Origin: Candidatus Aalborgicola defluviihabitans
Lineage (GTDB): Bacteria > Pseudomonadota > Gammaproteobacteria > Burkholderiales > Burkholderiaceae_C
Reading direction: 5' to 3'
NCBI GenBank assembly: GCA_016705575.1
Contig: JADIXX010000006.1
Span: 62,001-126,000 of the forward strand
DNA length: 64,000 bases
Part shown: positions 47,663-56,393 of the stretch, piece after piece
How the letters are laid out: every line of letters starts with the position of its first letter
Numbering within the stretch: position 1 is the first letter of the stretch
Position numbers and translations under genes: made by a program
The notes under the pieces: generated by a model
The model's database searches: none
What the model saw: the letters and a program-made list of their open reading frames with translations, nothing else
Told to the model about the DNA's origin: nothing

Positions 47663-47885
47663 GCAACGCCGCCTGCATATCGCTGCAGCCACAGCTATCG
47701 GCACCCAGGGTCAGATAGCTACGGTCAACTGGCAAATCCGGCTGGGCGTAGTTCTCTTTCATCAGCGTGACGTAGTAGAAAGCGTCCTTCACTGCCCAGC
47801 GTGGTGCGCCCAGATGTGGCGCCTAGCAGGAAGCCGCACAACCGTTGGTCGGAGGATGCCCAAGGCTTCGCGGTAGCTCAGGCCT
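47663..47885 (-). pseudogene. Composite aceE relic fused to the transposase remnant
   Basis: Pieces of aceE in order: ATCGGCACCCAGGGTCAG, then a jump at GGTCAACTGGCA to CAAATCCGGCTGGGCGTAG, then CAGCGTGGTGCGCCCAGATG and GCTTCGCGGTAGCTCAGG. Unlike the copy at 43964 it lacks the dispersed repeat, because a deletion removed that part. Its junction with the transposase remnant is the same as at 43.96 kb. Confidence 0.8.
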
Positions 47886-48533
47886 CCGTGTGCGTGCAAG
47901 CGCGTGCGCCGTCGTACATTAGGCGGCTGGCGTGGGGAGGCATCTGCCTTTTCGGGATGCTCGTGCTGGCTATAGATCGCTAGTAGTTTCGCCCTGCGCG
48001 CTGGCCTGACGGTTCATCTGTGCCGAGAACGCATCCCGACTAGACTTAACCTGGCAGTTCAAACCTTAGCCGTCACAATTTTGGAGCCAAGTCATGAAAT
48101 CGAAAGCTCTCCTCGTCGCAGCACTGTTTTTCATGGCCATACAAGCATGCCATGCGGCTGATCATCCCATCGACCAGTATCAAAGCAAATGCATAGCCAA
48201 AGACTCGACCACCTCTGGAATGACGAACTGCACCAATGGCGCGATCTCTCGATGGGATAAGGAGCTAAACAGCGTCTACGCCAATTTGATTTCGTCGCTT
48301 GCACCGAGCGAGCAACAGGCCCTTCGTGAAGCGCAGAGGCAATGGATTTTGTATCGAGACGCCGAGTTCAAGCTAATCGATGAGATGTACAAAACCAAGG
48401 ACGGCACGATGTATATCCCGATGCGCGCAGCGGATCGTCTTGAAATTATCAAGACGCGCGCCTTGCAATTACAGGCCTATCGTGATCTGCAAGGCCTCTA
48501 ACGCGAGCCCCGGCAACTACGACTGTTCCCCAC
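47733..48533. repeat. Segmental duplication, copy 2 (aceE relic plus LprI-like gene)
   Basis: Second copy of the segment at 44189-44990, in the same orientation, 3.5 kb away. Identity is visibly close to 98 percent over ~800 bp, so the duplication is far younger than the aceE relics themselves. Confidence 0.85.
48094..48501 (+). CDS. Secreted LprI-like (DUF1311) protein, copy 2
   Basis: Encodes the same 135-residue preprotein as copy 1 with one replacement near the end (ALQLQ against ALRLQ). Signal peptide, cysteines and the GGAGCC ribosome site are the same. Both copies are intact, so there may be a dosage effect, or the duplication may simply be recent. Confidence 0.85.
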   Translation: MKSKALLVAALFFMAIQACHAADHPIDQYQSKCIAKDSTTSGMTNCTNGAISRWDKELNSVYANLISSLAPSEQQALREAQRQWILYRDAEFKLIDEMYKTKDGTMYIPMRAADRLEIIKTRALQLQAYRDLQGL

Positions 48534-48544
48534 CCACATCTCCA

Positions 48545-48973
48545 CTATCCGTTTGACGATCTACAGGTAAAAACCTTGCCACTTACAGTGCAGTTTGAAC
48601 GTTCTTTTGGTGGATATGCTTTCCATGGTAGATACCCATTATTGAGAAGATAGCCACACATCAGTTCGGTAGTTGATCCATTGACATTCACTTGGGCTGT
48701 TGCGAAATTAATGGTGAACTTTCCACCGTCTGGAGCCTTAAATCCATTTACAACCTCTTGATCTGCTGTAAGAGAAACCGAGTTTGGACATGTATAAATG
48801 ACTGACTGAGCATTCGTAACATTTGGAGCTAATGTGGTCATTGCTCCACCAATTTTTGAAGTTCCCACATCCGCCGAAACCCCACTCCGTTTCATTACTG
48901 ATTGTGCGTATCCGACACTTGTAAACATCAAAGCGATTGCGCAGACCATGGAGTAATTAGAAAAGGATTTCAT
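48545..48973 (-). CDS. Secreted protein of unknown function
   Basis: A 142-residue protein with signal peptide (MKSFSNYSMVCAIALMFTS...YAQ) and a Thr/Asn/Val-rich mature part with four cysteines (IYTCPNSVSLTADQE, TTELMCGYLL, SNCTVSGKVFTCRS), which could form two disulfides. Its base composition is much richer in A and T than the neighbours, suggesting recent transfer. No family was recognised. The start ATG at 48973 is followed upstream by AT-rich sequence; a GGAA lies a few bases before it. Confidence 0.6.
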   Translation of the reverse strand: MKSFSNYSMVCAIALMFTSVGYAQSVMKRSGVSADVGTSKIGGAMTTLAPNVTNAQSVIYTCPNSVSLTADQEVVNGFKAPDGGKFTINFATAQVNVNGSTTELMCGYLLNNGYLPWKAYPPKERSNCTVSGKVFTCRSSNG

Positions 48974-49107
48974 AAGCTAGATCTTCCATTTCAACTATTA
49001 GATCTATAAACTGGCTTTCACTTTAGACACGGATATGCGTTTCAACCTCATGAAGCCAAGTATCACAACCCAAACCATTAGGAAAATGCGGGTTTTCCCT
49101 AATATGA

Positions 49108-49333
49108 CAGTCTGAATCCGCCAGAATTTGCGCCCTGTCATCGCAAACTAGGCTCTGGGCTGCCGATGGACATAGCCTTCTCCAACTCCTGCGCAGAGAA
49201 GTCATCCCACAACGATGGCCGACTTGCTTGCGGAATGCGCGGAGCTTCCGGTTCGACTCCGATGTGATCCAGCATCTTGTGGATGTCAGCACTGAATGTG
49301 ATGAACGCGATGATGCTCATCTGGCCCGCAAAC
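49108..49333 (-). mobile_element. Remnant of an IS91-type transposase directly behind aceE
   Basis: The minus strand reads RFAGQMSIIAFITFSADIHK, then MLDHIGVEPEAPRIPQASRP and LWDDFSAQE before it diverges to stops. It is the longest in-frame remnant of the same transposase end seen at 47.5 and 43.9 kb, and ends with a TCTGAATC block shared with the 47.45 kb copy. Only the C-terminus is present; no active transposase is in the window. It separates aceE from whatever once followed it. Confidence 0.6.
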
Positions 49334-49396
49334 CGGGCACTGGACCGGGAACACCTGGTAGATGCGGGCGATTGGCGTGGCGCGCCAACTAGTCGC

Positions 49397-52015
49397 TCAG
49401 GCCAGCTGCTCCAAGGCTGCACGCACAATGCTGGCCGCATCCACCCCAAAGTACCCCCGCAACGCCGCCCGCGTATCACTGCGGCCAAAGCCGTCGGTAC
49501 CCAGGGTCAGGTAGCTACGGTCAGCGGGCAGGAACGCGCGCACGCTTTCCGGCACGGCGCACACATAGTCGGTGGCGGCAATGATGGGGCCGCTGCTGGC
49601 TTGCAATTGCTGCGCGATGAACGGCATGGGCGCAGATGCGTCACCGGCCATTTGGCGATGCTGGCAGGCACGGCCATCGCGGGCCAGTTCACTCCAACTG
49701 GTGACGCTGTACACCGTCACGTTGACGCCTTGCGCCACCAGCAACTGCGCAGCCTTGACCACCTCAGTCAAAATGGCACCAGAGCCCATCAGCGTGATTT
49801 CCTTAAGAGAATTCAGGCTGTAGCCCTCGTCGGATATACATATATAGCTAGCAAACTTATAGCAACCCTTCACCACATCAGCCTCTACGCCGGCTGGCAG
49901 ATCCGGCTGGGCGTAGTTCTCGTTCATCAGCGTGACGTAGTAGAAAACGTCTTTTTGCTCCACCAGCATCTCGCGCATGCCGTGGTCCACGATGACGGCC
50001 ATCTCTCCCGCAAATGCCGGGTCGTAGGCCTTGCAGTTAGGGATGGTGGACGCCACCAGGTGGCTGGTGCCGTCCTGGTGTTGCAAGCCCTCACCGCCCA
50101 GCGTGGTGCGGCCAGACGTGGCACCCAGCAGGAAGCCGCGCGAGCGCTGGTCGGCGGCGGCCCAGATGGCATCGCCCACACGCTGGAAACCGAACATGGA
50201 GTAGTAGATATAGAACGGCAGCATGGCCAAGCCGTGCACGCTGTAGCTGGTGGCGGCTGCCGTCCAGCTGGCGATAGCGCCCGCCTCGGAGATGCCCTCT
50301 TCTAATATCTGGCCGTCCATGGCTTCGCGGTAGCTCAGCACCGAGCCAATGTCTTCAGGCTCGTAGCGCTGGCCGACACTGGAGTAGATACCGACCTGCT
50401 TGAACAAGTTGGCCATGCCAAAGGTGCGCGCCTCGTCGGCCACGATGGGGACGATGCGCGGGCCAAGTTCTTTGTCCTTCAACAGGTTGCCGAGCATGCG
50501 CACAAAGGCCATGGTGGTGGACATTTCTTTGCCCGCCGCTGCAGTAGCAAACGTTGCATAGCTGGCCAGCGCGGGCACCGGCACCACGTCGGCCTCGGTC
50601 TGGCGGCGCGGCAGGTAGCCGCCCAGCTGTGTGCGACGCTCAATCAGGTAGCGCATCTCAGCACTATCTTGCGCTGGCTTGAAGAATTCAAGGTTGGCGG
50701 CTTGCGCGTCGGTGAGCGGCAGGTTGAAGCGGTTGCGAAACTCGATCAGCGCCGCCTCGTCGAGCTTCTTCTGGCTGTGCGTGGTCATCTTGCCCTGCCC
50801 GGCATGGCCCATGCCATAACCCTTTTTGGTGTGGGCCAGGATGACGGTGGGCTGGCCTTGGTGCTGCGCAGCGGCGGCATAGGCGGCGTGGATCTTGACG
50901 ATGTCGTGGCCGCCGCGTTTAAGGCGATCGATTTGTTCGTCCGTCATGCCCTGCGCCAGCTTCTTCAGTTCTTCGTTCTGGCCAAAAAAGCTATCACGGT
51001 TGAAGCGCCCATCCTTGGCAGCAAAGGTCTGCATCTGGCCGTCCACCGTGTTGGCAAAGGCCTTGACCAGCGCACCGGTGGTGTCGCGTGCAAACAGGCC
51101 ATCCCAATCGCTGCCCCAGACCAGCTTGATGACGTTCCAGCCTGCGCCACGGAAGAGCTTTTCCAGCTCGTCGATGATGCGGCCATTGCCGCGCACCGGG
51201 CCGTCCAGGCGCTGCAGGTTGCAGTTGACGACCCAGACCAGGTTGTCCAGCTTTTCGCGGCTGGCCAGCGTCAGCGCGCTCATGCTCTCGGGCTCGTCCA
51301 TCTCGCCATCGCCAAACACGCCCCACACTTTTCGCCCGGAGCAGTCTTGCAGTTGGCGGTGGGACAAGTAGCGCATGAAGCGCGCGTGGTAGATCGAGCT
51401 GATCGGGCCAATGCCCATGGAGCCGGTGGGGAACTGCCAGAAGTCCGGCATCAACCAGGGGTGGGGGTAGCTGGAGAGGCCACGAGCGCCCTGCGCGGGG
51501 GCCGTAATCTCTTGGCGGTAGTGGGCCAAGTCAGCCTCATTCAAGCGCCCTTCCAAAAACGCTCTGGCGTACACACCGGGTGCACTGTGCGGCTGGAAGA
51601 ACACCAAGTCACCACCGCGTGATCCTTTAAAGAAATGGTTGAACCCCACCTCAAACAAATCGGTCGCGCTGGCATAGCTGGCAATATGGCCGCCCAGCTC
51701 ACCATAGGCGCTGTTGGCACGGGCCACCATAGCCAGCGCGTTCCAGCGCATCAGGGATGCCAGCTTTTCTTCAATGGCCAAATCACCGGGGAAGCTGCCC
51801 TGTTGGTCCACCGCAATGCTGTTGACATAGGGCGTGGCCAGTTCGGGCGACCAGCCGATGTGTGCCGTGTTGGCCGCACGCACCAGTTGGTCCAGCACAA
51901 AGCGGGCGCGCTCGGGGCCTTGCGCAGCCACCAGGGCGGCAAAGGCGTCCGTCCATTCGGTGGTTTCTGTGGGGTCGGGATCGCCAGCGGGCGTGGAGAG
52001 GTGCGTAGAGTTCAT
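49397..52015 (-). CDS. aceE: Pyruvate dehydrogenase E1 component (homodimeric type)
   Basis: Decarboxylates pyruvate with thiamine diphosphate and passes the acetyl group to E2. The 872 residues carry the TPP/Mg motif GDGEMDEPES (235-244) and the complete C-terminus ending RAALEQLA. Around residues 718-738 a segment (ASYICISDEGYSLNSLKE) is encoded by the dispersed repeat and makes this loop longer than in E. coli AceE. The gene starts 8 bp after the methionine lyase stop, read on the minus strand in the order mgl-aceE. No aceF or lpd follows; the sequence behind it is a transposase remnant, so the E2/E3 genes lie elsewhere. Many relics of its 3' half are scattered upstream in the window. Confidence 0.95.
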   Translation of the reverse strand: MNSTHLSTPAGDPDPTETTEWTDAFAALVAAQGPERARFVLDQLVRAANTAHIGWSPELATPYVNSIAVDQQGSFPGDLAIEEKLASLMRWNALAMVARANSAYGELGGHIASYASATDLFEVGFNHFFKGSRGGDLVFFQPHSAPGVYARAFLEGRLNEADLAHYRQEITAPAQGARGLSSYPHPWLMPDFWQFPTGSMGIGPISSIYHARFMRYLSHRQLQDCSGRKVWGVFGDGEMDEPESMSALTLASREKLDNLVWVVNCNLQRLDGPVRGNGRIIDELEKLFRGAGWNVIKLVWGSDWDGLFARDTTGALVKAFANTVDGQMQTFAAKDGRFNRDSFFGQNEELKKLAQGMTDEQIDRLKRGGHDIVKIHAAYAAAAQHQGQPTVILAHTKKGYGMGHAGQGKMTTHSQKKLDEAALIEFRNRFNLPLTDAQAANLEFFKPAQDSAEMRYLIERRTQLGGYLPRRQTEADVVPVPALASYATFATAAAGKEMSTTMAFVRMLGNLLKDKELGPRIVPIVADEARTFGMANLFKQVGIYSSVGQRYEPEDIGSVLSYREAMDGQILEEGISEAGAIASWTAAATSYSVHGLAMLPFYIYYSMFGFQRVGDAIWAAADQRSRGFLLGATSGRTTLGGEGLQHQDGTSHLVASTIPNCKAYDPAFAGEMAVIVDHGMREMLVEQKDVFYYVTLMNENYAQPDLPAGVEADVVKGCYKFASYICISDEGYSLNSLKEITLMGSGAILTEVVKAAQLLVAQGVNVTVYSVTSWSELARDGRACQHRQMAGDASAPMPFIAQQLQASSGPIIAATDYVCAVPESVRAFLPADRSYLTLGTDGFGRSDTRAALRGYFGVDAASIVRAALEQLA
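49806..49866 (+). repeat. Dispersed repeat inside the aceE coding region
   Basis: TAGCCCTCGTCGGATATACA at 49821-49840, followed by ATATAGCTAGCAAACTTATAGCAA-like sequence, is the same element as in trmB and the transglutaminase gene. Here it is read through in the sense GACGAGGGCTAC (Asp-Glu-Gly-Tyr). The relics of aceE that cover this point carry it too, so it was present before they spread. Confidence 0.75.
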
Positions 52016-52023
52016 GGAGCGGT

Positions 52024-53265
52024 TTATACCGCCAATGCAATGTCCAGCGCCTGGGTGATGTCCGCCAGCACGTCCTCAATGTCTTCCAGGCCCACCGACA
52101 AGCGCACCAGCCCTTCGCTGATGCCATGGGCAGCGCGCTCTTCGGGCGTGTAGCAGGAGTGCGTCATGCTGGCGGGGTGTTGTGCCAGCGACTCGGCGTC
52201 GCCCAGGCTCACAGCACGGGTTACCAGTTGCAGTGCGTCCATAAAGCGTATGCCGGCCTCCATGCCGCCTTTGAGTTCGAACGCAATCATGCCGCCAAAC
52301 TGGCGCATCTGGCGTTTGGCCAGATCGTGCTGGGCAAAGCTTTTCAAGCCGGGGAAATGCACCGTAGCGGTGGCAGCGTGGGCCTGCAGAAGTTCGGCCA
52401 CGGCCTGGGCACTTTGGCAATGGCGGTCCATGCGCAGGGCCAGGGTTTTGAGGCCACGCATCACCAGTTGCGCGTCGGGCGCGGACATGACGGCACCGGT
52501 CATGTCCTTGAGGCCAACCAGGCGCACGTGCTGCGCCAACTCGGCATCGGCAAAGATGGCCGCACCCGCAGTCAGATCACCGTGGCCGCCCAGGTATTTG
52601 GTCATGGAATGCACGGACACATCAGCACCCAACAGCAGCGGCTGCTGCAGATAGGGTGTGCAGTAGGTGTTGTCCACAATCAGCTTGGCACCACCCGCGT
52701 GGGCGATTTGGGCCACGGCGGCAATGTCTACCAGGCGCATATTGGGGTTGGCCGGGGTTTCGCAGTACACCACCTTGGTCTTCGGGCCCATGGCAGCCTG
52801 CACCTGCGCGGGGTCGGTCATGTCCACATGGCGCACGGTCACGCCAAAGCGGGTCAGGCCGTGGTTCATGAAAGCATAGGTGCAGCCATAGAGCGTCATG
52901 TCGGCCAGCACCTCGTCGCCCTGCTCCAGCATGGACCACAGCGTGGCGGTTATGGCACCCATGCCAGAACCAAATACCACCGCACCGGCGCCTTGCTCCA
53001 GACTGGTCAGGCGGGCTTCCAGCAAGGCCAGAGTGGGGTTGGCGACGCGGGTGTAGAAGTAGCCCGGCTCGGTACCGGCAAAGCAGCGCGCGCCATAGGC
53101 CACATCGGGAAAGGCAAAGGTGGACGTGGCGTAGGTGGGAGGCACCAGTGCGCCTTGGTGATCAGCCGGGTTGTAACCCCAGTGGATGGCTCGTGTGGCA
53201 AAACCGCCAGCCTTGTGCTTGGCTGCTGCGGGAATGGAATCGAGTGGCAAGTCGTTGGCTTTCAT
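52024..53265 (-). CDS. Methionine gamma-lyase-like PLP enzyme
   Basis: A Cys/Met-metabolism PLP enzyme of 413 residues. The PLP lysine is K223 in SVHSMTKYLGGHGD. C128 in LYGCTYAFMNHG is the cysteine typical of methionine gamma-lyases and absent from most cystathionine lyases, which supports cleavage of methionine to methanethiol, ammonia and 2-oxobutyrate. The start at 53263-53265 has an AGGAG site; the open frame extends 11 codons further. The divergent Lrp-type gene fits the known mdeA-mdeR arrangement of Pseudomonas. It lies 8 bp ahead of aceE, which would use the 2-oxo acid class of substrates. Confidence 0.85.
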   Translation of the reverse strand: MKANDLPLDSIPAAAKHKAGGFATRAIHWGYNPADHQGALVPPTYATSTFAFPDVAYGARCFAGTEPGYFYTRVANPTLALLEARLTSLEQGAGAVVFGSGMGAITATLWSMLEQGDEVLADMTLYGCTYAFMNHGLTRFGVTVRHVDMTDPAQVQAAMGPKTKVVYCETPANPNMRLVDIAAVAQIAHAGGAKLIVDNTYCTPYLQQPLLLGADVSVHSMTKYLGGHGDLTAGAAIFADAELAQHVRLVGLKDMTGAVMSAPDAQLVMRGLKTLALRMDRHCQSAQAVAELLQAHAATATVHFPGLKSFAQHDLAKRQMRQFGGMIAFELKGGMEAGIRFMDALQLVTRAVSLGDAESLAQHPASMTHSCYTPEERAAHGISEGLVRLSVGLEDIEDVLADITQALDIALAV

Positions 53266-53315
53266 GGCGTTGTCTCCTACTGGTGTTATGTAGAACAATT
53301 TTTGTCCACATGTGT

Positions 53316-53330
53316 CAGAATATTTTCACA
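53316..53330. promoter_or_regulatory. Possible Lrp-type operator between the lyase and its regulator
   Basis: CAGAATATTTTCACA matches about 12 of 15 positions of the E. coli Lrp consensus (YAGHAWATTWTDCTR) in a 137 bp AT-rich divergent intergenic region. A natural place for the Lrp-type regulator to act on both genes; weak evidence on its own. Confidence 0.4.
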
Positions 53331-53402
53331 AAATTGCGGCTTCAATCGACAACAAATGATTAAATTAACCCCAATTATTGAATTTGTCGGCAAAATTCAC
53401 CC

Positions 53403-53870
53403 ATGAAACCATTTGACTCCATTGACCAGGCCATTTTGCTGGCCCTGCAACGCGACGCCCGCCAGACCATGGCCGAGTTGGCCGAGCAGGTATCACTCTC
53501 GCAATCGCCATGCTGGCGACGGGTGCGGCAGTTGGAAGAGTCTGGCGTCATACAGGGCTACCACGCCAGTTTGAGCCGCAAACATTTGGGCTACGGCGTC
53601 ACAGGCTTTATCCACCTGCAAATGCAAAACCACACGCCAGAGGTAACAGCGGCCTTTGAGCGCGAGGTCGTCGCCCTGCCCCAGGTGGTGTCTTGCCACA
53701 ACCTGTCCGGCAATTACGACTTTTTGATCGAAGCCGTCGAGGTGGATTTGGAAAGTTTTTCGGCACTGGTGCGCAACAAGATCCGCAGCCTGCCCGGCGT
53801 GAAAGAAATCGCGACCAGTTTTTCGCTCAAAGAGGTCAAGGCGGCGGGCATTTTGCCGGTGGGTGGCTAG
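53403..53870 (+). CDS. Lrp/AsnC-family regulator, MdeR-like
   Basis: A 155-residue regulator: N-terminal helix-turn-helix (DQAILLALQRDARQTMAELA, SQSPCWRRVRQLEESGVI) and C-terminal RAM ligand-binding domain (VVSCHNLSGNYDFLIEAVEV). Divergent from the methionine lyase gene with 137 bp between, as with mdeR, which activates mdeA in response to methionine. Specificity here is inferred from position. Confidence 0.88.
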   Translation: MKPFDSIDQAILLALQRDARQTMAELAEQVSLSQSPCWRRVRQLEESGVIQGYHASLSRKHLGYGVTGFIHLQMQNHTPEVTAAFEREVVALPQVVSCHNLSGNYDFLIEAVEVDLESFSALVRNKIRSLPGVKEIATSFSLKEVKAAGILPVGG

Positions 53871-53904
53871 CGCAGCAGTGTTCGCGCCCACACCGCGATT
53901 TGGC

Positions 53905-55398
53905 TCAATACACCGGACGGGTGCCGAAACGCGTGGTCTTGGCTCTTGCCAGTAACTTGACCAGTTTCATTTTTGCTTTCATGGCCTTGAACTCGACCCT
54001 GGCTATGGATTCGCGGTCCATCTTGTCGGCGTCCCGGATGATGCCGATGAAGCAGGAGGCCACTTTGGGCAGACGCTCGCCCATCACCCAAGAGTAGTCA
54101 TCTTCTGCATTGAGCAGGTACACCGGATTGCTGATCATGTTGATCAGCGGCACACCGGCCTCATACCAATCACCGCCGTCGGTTGGCGGGAAATCACCCA
54201 GCGGGCCTTCCGCAGGCAGGATGAATACGCGGTGCACATCGTTCTCTTCCAGATTCTTCAGAATGCTGCGCACCATATCGCCATTGAAGGGGGCAAATAC
54301 GCCGGTTCCCTCGGGCAAACCGCTCTCAACCAGGTTGCCCGCGCTGTCTTCCACGGCTTCTTTCGCTACATGTTCCACGGTCATTTCCAGAACCACGCGG
54401 GGTACCACATCGTCCTTGTGGTCCCGAATGAATGTCCGGGTGCCGATGGAGCCATAGAAGTGGCCTGCAGTGAGCAGGATGGTCAGGTTTCTTTTCAACT
54501 CCTTGCTGGCCGCAAAATGCTTTGCCACGGCCAGCACCACGGCGCACCCGGACGCGTCTTCGACCGGTGAGACAAAGGGTGAATCGTGGTGACTGTGCAT
54601 GACCATCACTTCCTCGCCAGCGCCTGCGGCATTGCCACGAATTTCGCCCACAATATTGTGGGTAACACCGGGCTTGCGGGTTCCGCACAGCGTCAGTTTG
54701 GCGGTCGCGGCTCCAGAACGCGCCATCTCGATCAGGTCAAGCCTGTCCTTGCGGCTCACCCAGCATCCCGGCAAGGGCTTGTCCAGAATGTTCTTTTCCT
54801 TGAATCCATACGGTGCGTACATCTTGCACGATCCCCCCGGTTGGTCTTTGAGTATTCCGATAAAGCCCACCGCGCCTTTCTCGCGCGCCATTTTGTAGAA
54901 ATGCCATCCCATGCGGACCCAGGTCGCGGGGTGATTGACCCGCATGATCGTGTCGTGGGGATCGTATGCACCCAGTGAAAACTTTTGCAGCAACTTGAGG
55001 TCGAGATCCGGAAAACTGATATCCGTCACCACAATCTTGCCTTTCCAGTCACCCCCCTGGAACAGCTTGCCAGGGTCGGCATAGACCAGCGCAGCGGTCA
55101 GCCCGGCCTCCGGGGTAAATGCGCAATGCGGAATCCACTGGCCTTCGATTTCCCGGTATCCGCCACCGTTATTCACTTCGAGTGAAAAACGGTTGACCTC
55201 GTACACCTCGACCGGGATGGCTTCCTTGCGCACATCCGTAATGCCAAAGGATTGCAGCTTGCTCACCAGGTAATCTTCGCAATGGTGCCCCGCTTGCGAT
55301 CCGGCACGCCGCGGACCCCAGGCCGTCATCTCGCGTATCCATGTGGTCATGGCGGCTTCGTCGAAGGCCCCATCGGCTGCGCTGGAACTGTCATTCAT
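53905..55398 (-). CDS. M28-like metallopeptidase
   Basis: A 497-residue protein with zinc-binding candidates of the M28 fold: HSHHDSPFVSPVEDASGCAV, a later GHFYGSIGTRTFI and VLEMTVEHVAKEA. An insertion domain (LVYADPGKLFQGGDWKGKIV) resembles a PA domain. There is no signal peptide, so it should be cytoplasmic, unlike most M28 aminopeptidases. Its substrate is unknown. The gene converges with the Lrp-type gene and ends 34 bp behind it. Confidence 0.75.
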   Translation of the reverse strand: MNDSSSAADGAFDEAAMTTWIREMTAWGPRRAGSQAGHHCEDYLVSKLQSFGITDVRKEAIPVEVYEVNRFSLEVNNGGGYREIEGQWIPHCAFTPEAGLTAALVYADPGKLFQGGDWKGKIVVTDISFPDLDLKLLQKFSLGAYDPHDTIMRVNHPATWVRMGWHFYKMAREKGAVGFIGILKDQPGGSCKMYAPYGFKEKNILDKPLPGCWVSRKDRLDLIEMARSGAATAKLTLCGTRKPGVTHNIVGEIRGNAAGAGEEVMVMHSHHDSPFVSPVEDASGCAVVLAVAKHFAASKELKRNLTILLTAGHFYGSIGTRTFIRDHKDDVVPRVVLEMTVEHVAKEAVEDSAGNLVESGLPEGTGVFAPFNGDMVRSILKNLEENDVHRVFILPAEGPLGDFPPTDGGDWYEAGVPLINMISNPVYLLNAEDDYSWVMGERLPKVASCFIGIIRDADKMDRESIARVEFKAMKAKMKLVKLLARAKTTRFGTRPVY

Positions 55399-55577
55399 TT
55401 GGATTTCCCCTGGTTGGTGATGAACGGCAACGCTGATGATGCGGCGACAACAAGACGGAACATAACAGTTAGTGGCCCGGCCTTGGGCGTTAAATGGACC
55501 TCAGTTACGGCCAAGCCCGCCTGCCTACAATGCAGGCCTTGCCATCGGCCAAGCGCCATGGCCCCGAAAGACTTCAC

Positions 55578-56375
55578 ATGACCGACCAGCCCACACCCAC
55601 CGCAGCACCTGACGCATCCGACCCTTCCGACGCAGTGGATGCACCTGTCAAGCCCTTCATGCGCACCATCAAGAGCTTTGTGAAGCGGGCCGGGCGCACC
55701 ACTACCGGTCAGGCCAAGGCGTTTGAAGAATTGGGACCCAAGTTTTTACTTCCTTACCAGCAAAACGCTATTGATTTCGAAGCGCTATACGTAGATTCCA
55801 CGAGGGCTAGTGGCCAGAATTCCTTAAACAATTCCCCCATCGTGCTTGAAATCGGCTTTGGCATGGGCGAGGCCACGGCACACATTGCGGGCGTGCTGCC
55901 AGACACCCGCTTCCTGTGCTGCGAGGTGCACGAGCCCGGCGTGGGCGCGCTGCTCAAGCGCATTGGCGAGCAAAACCTGACCAACATCCGCATCTGCGCC
56001 CACGACGCGGTGGAGGTGATTGACCACATGCTGCCGCTGCAAAGCCTGGATGGGGTGCACATCTTCTTTCCCGACCCCTGGCACAAAACCAAGCACAACA
56101 AGCGCCGCCTGATCCAGTCTCCCTTGGTGGCCAAGCTGGCGCGTCGGCTCAAAGTGGGCGGCTACCTGCACTGCGCCACCGACTGGGAGCCCTATGCCCA
56201 GCAGATTCTGGAAGTGCTCAGCGCCGAACCGCTGCTCAAGAACCGGGCTTTGGTCACCAACCCCGAGCTGGCCGGCTACGCACCCAAACCGCATTACCGC
56301 CCGCTAACCAAGTTTGAAAACCGGGGCATCAAACTGGGCCACGGCGTGTGGGATGTGGTGTTTGAACGCATCTAG
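55578..56375 (+). CDS. trmB: tRNA (guanine-N7)-methyltransferase
   Basis: Methylates G46 of tRNAs using SAM. The 265 residues contain VLEIGFGMGEATAHIA (SAM loop), RICAHDAVEVIDH, IFFPDPWHKTKHNKRR and a C-terminal TKFENRGIKLGHGVWD, all standard for TrmB. ATG at 55578 is chosen; the frame is open 28 codons further up without resemblance. Residues about 63-85 (NAIDFEALYVDSTRASGQNS) are encoded by the dispersed repeat and lengthen the link just before the SAM loop; the rest is normal. Confidence 0.95.
   Translation: MTDQPTPTAAPDASDPSDAVDAPVKPFMRTIKSFVKRAGRTTTGQAKAFEELGPKFLLPYQQNAIDFEALYVDSTRASGQNSLNNSPIVLEIGFGMGEATAHIAGVLPDTRFLCCEVHEPGVGALLKRIGEQNLTNIRICAHDAVEVIDHMLPLQSLDGVHIFFPDPWHKTKHNKRRLIQSPLVAKLARRLKVGGYLHCATDWEPYAQQILEVLSAEPLLKNRALVTNPELAGYAPKPHYRPLTKFENRGIKLGHGVWDVVFERI
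55765..55825 (-). repeat. Dispersed repeat inside the trmB coding region
   Basis: Read on the minus strand it contains TAGCCCTCGTGGAATCTACG, with AGCG-CTTCGAAATCAATAGC on one side and GGAATTCTGGCC on the other, matching the copy in aceE over its length. It is read through without a stop as Asp-Ser-Thr-Arg-Ala-Ser, one frame away from the reading in aceE. Confidence 0.75.
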
Positions 56376-56393
56376 CTTCACCTGCAGCGCTGC

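Noticed and set aside
52126..53406. 426-codon open frame opposite the methionine lyase gene
   Set aside because: Antisense shadow; its translation is His/Gln/Gly-rich with no motifs, whereas the other strand has the complete PLP enzyme.
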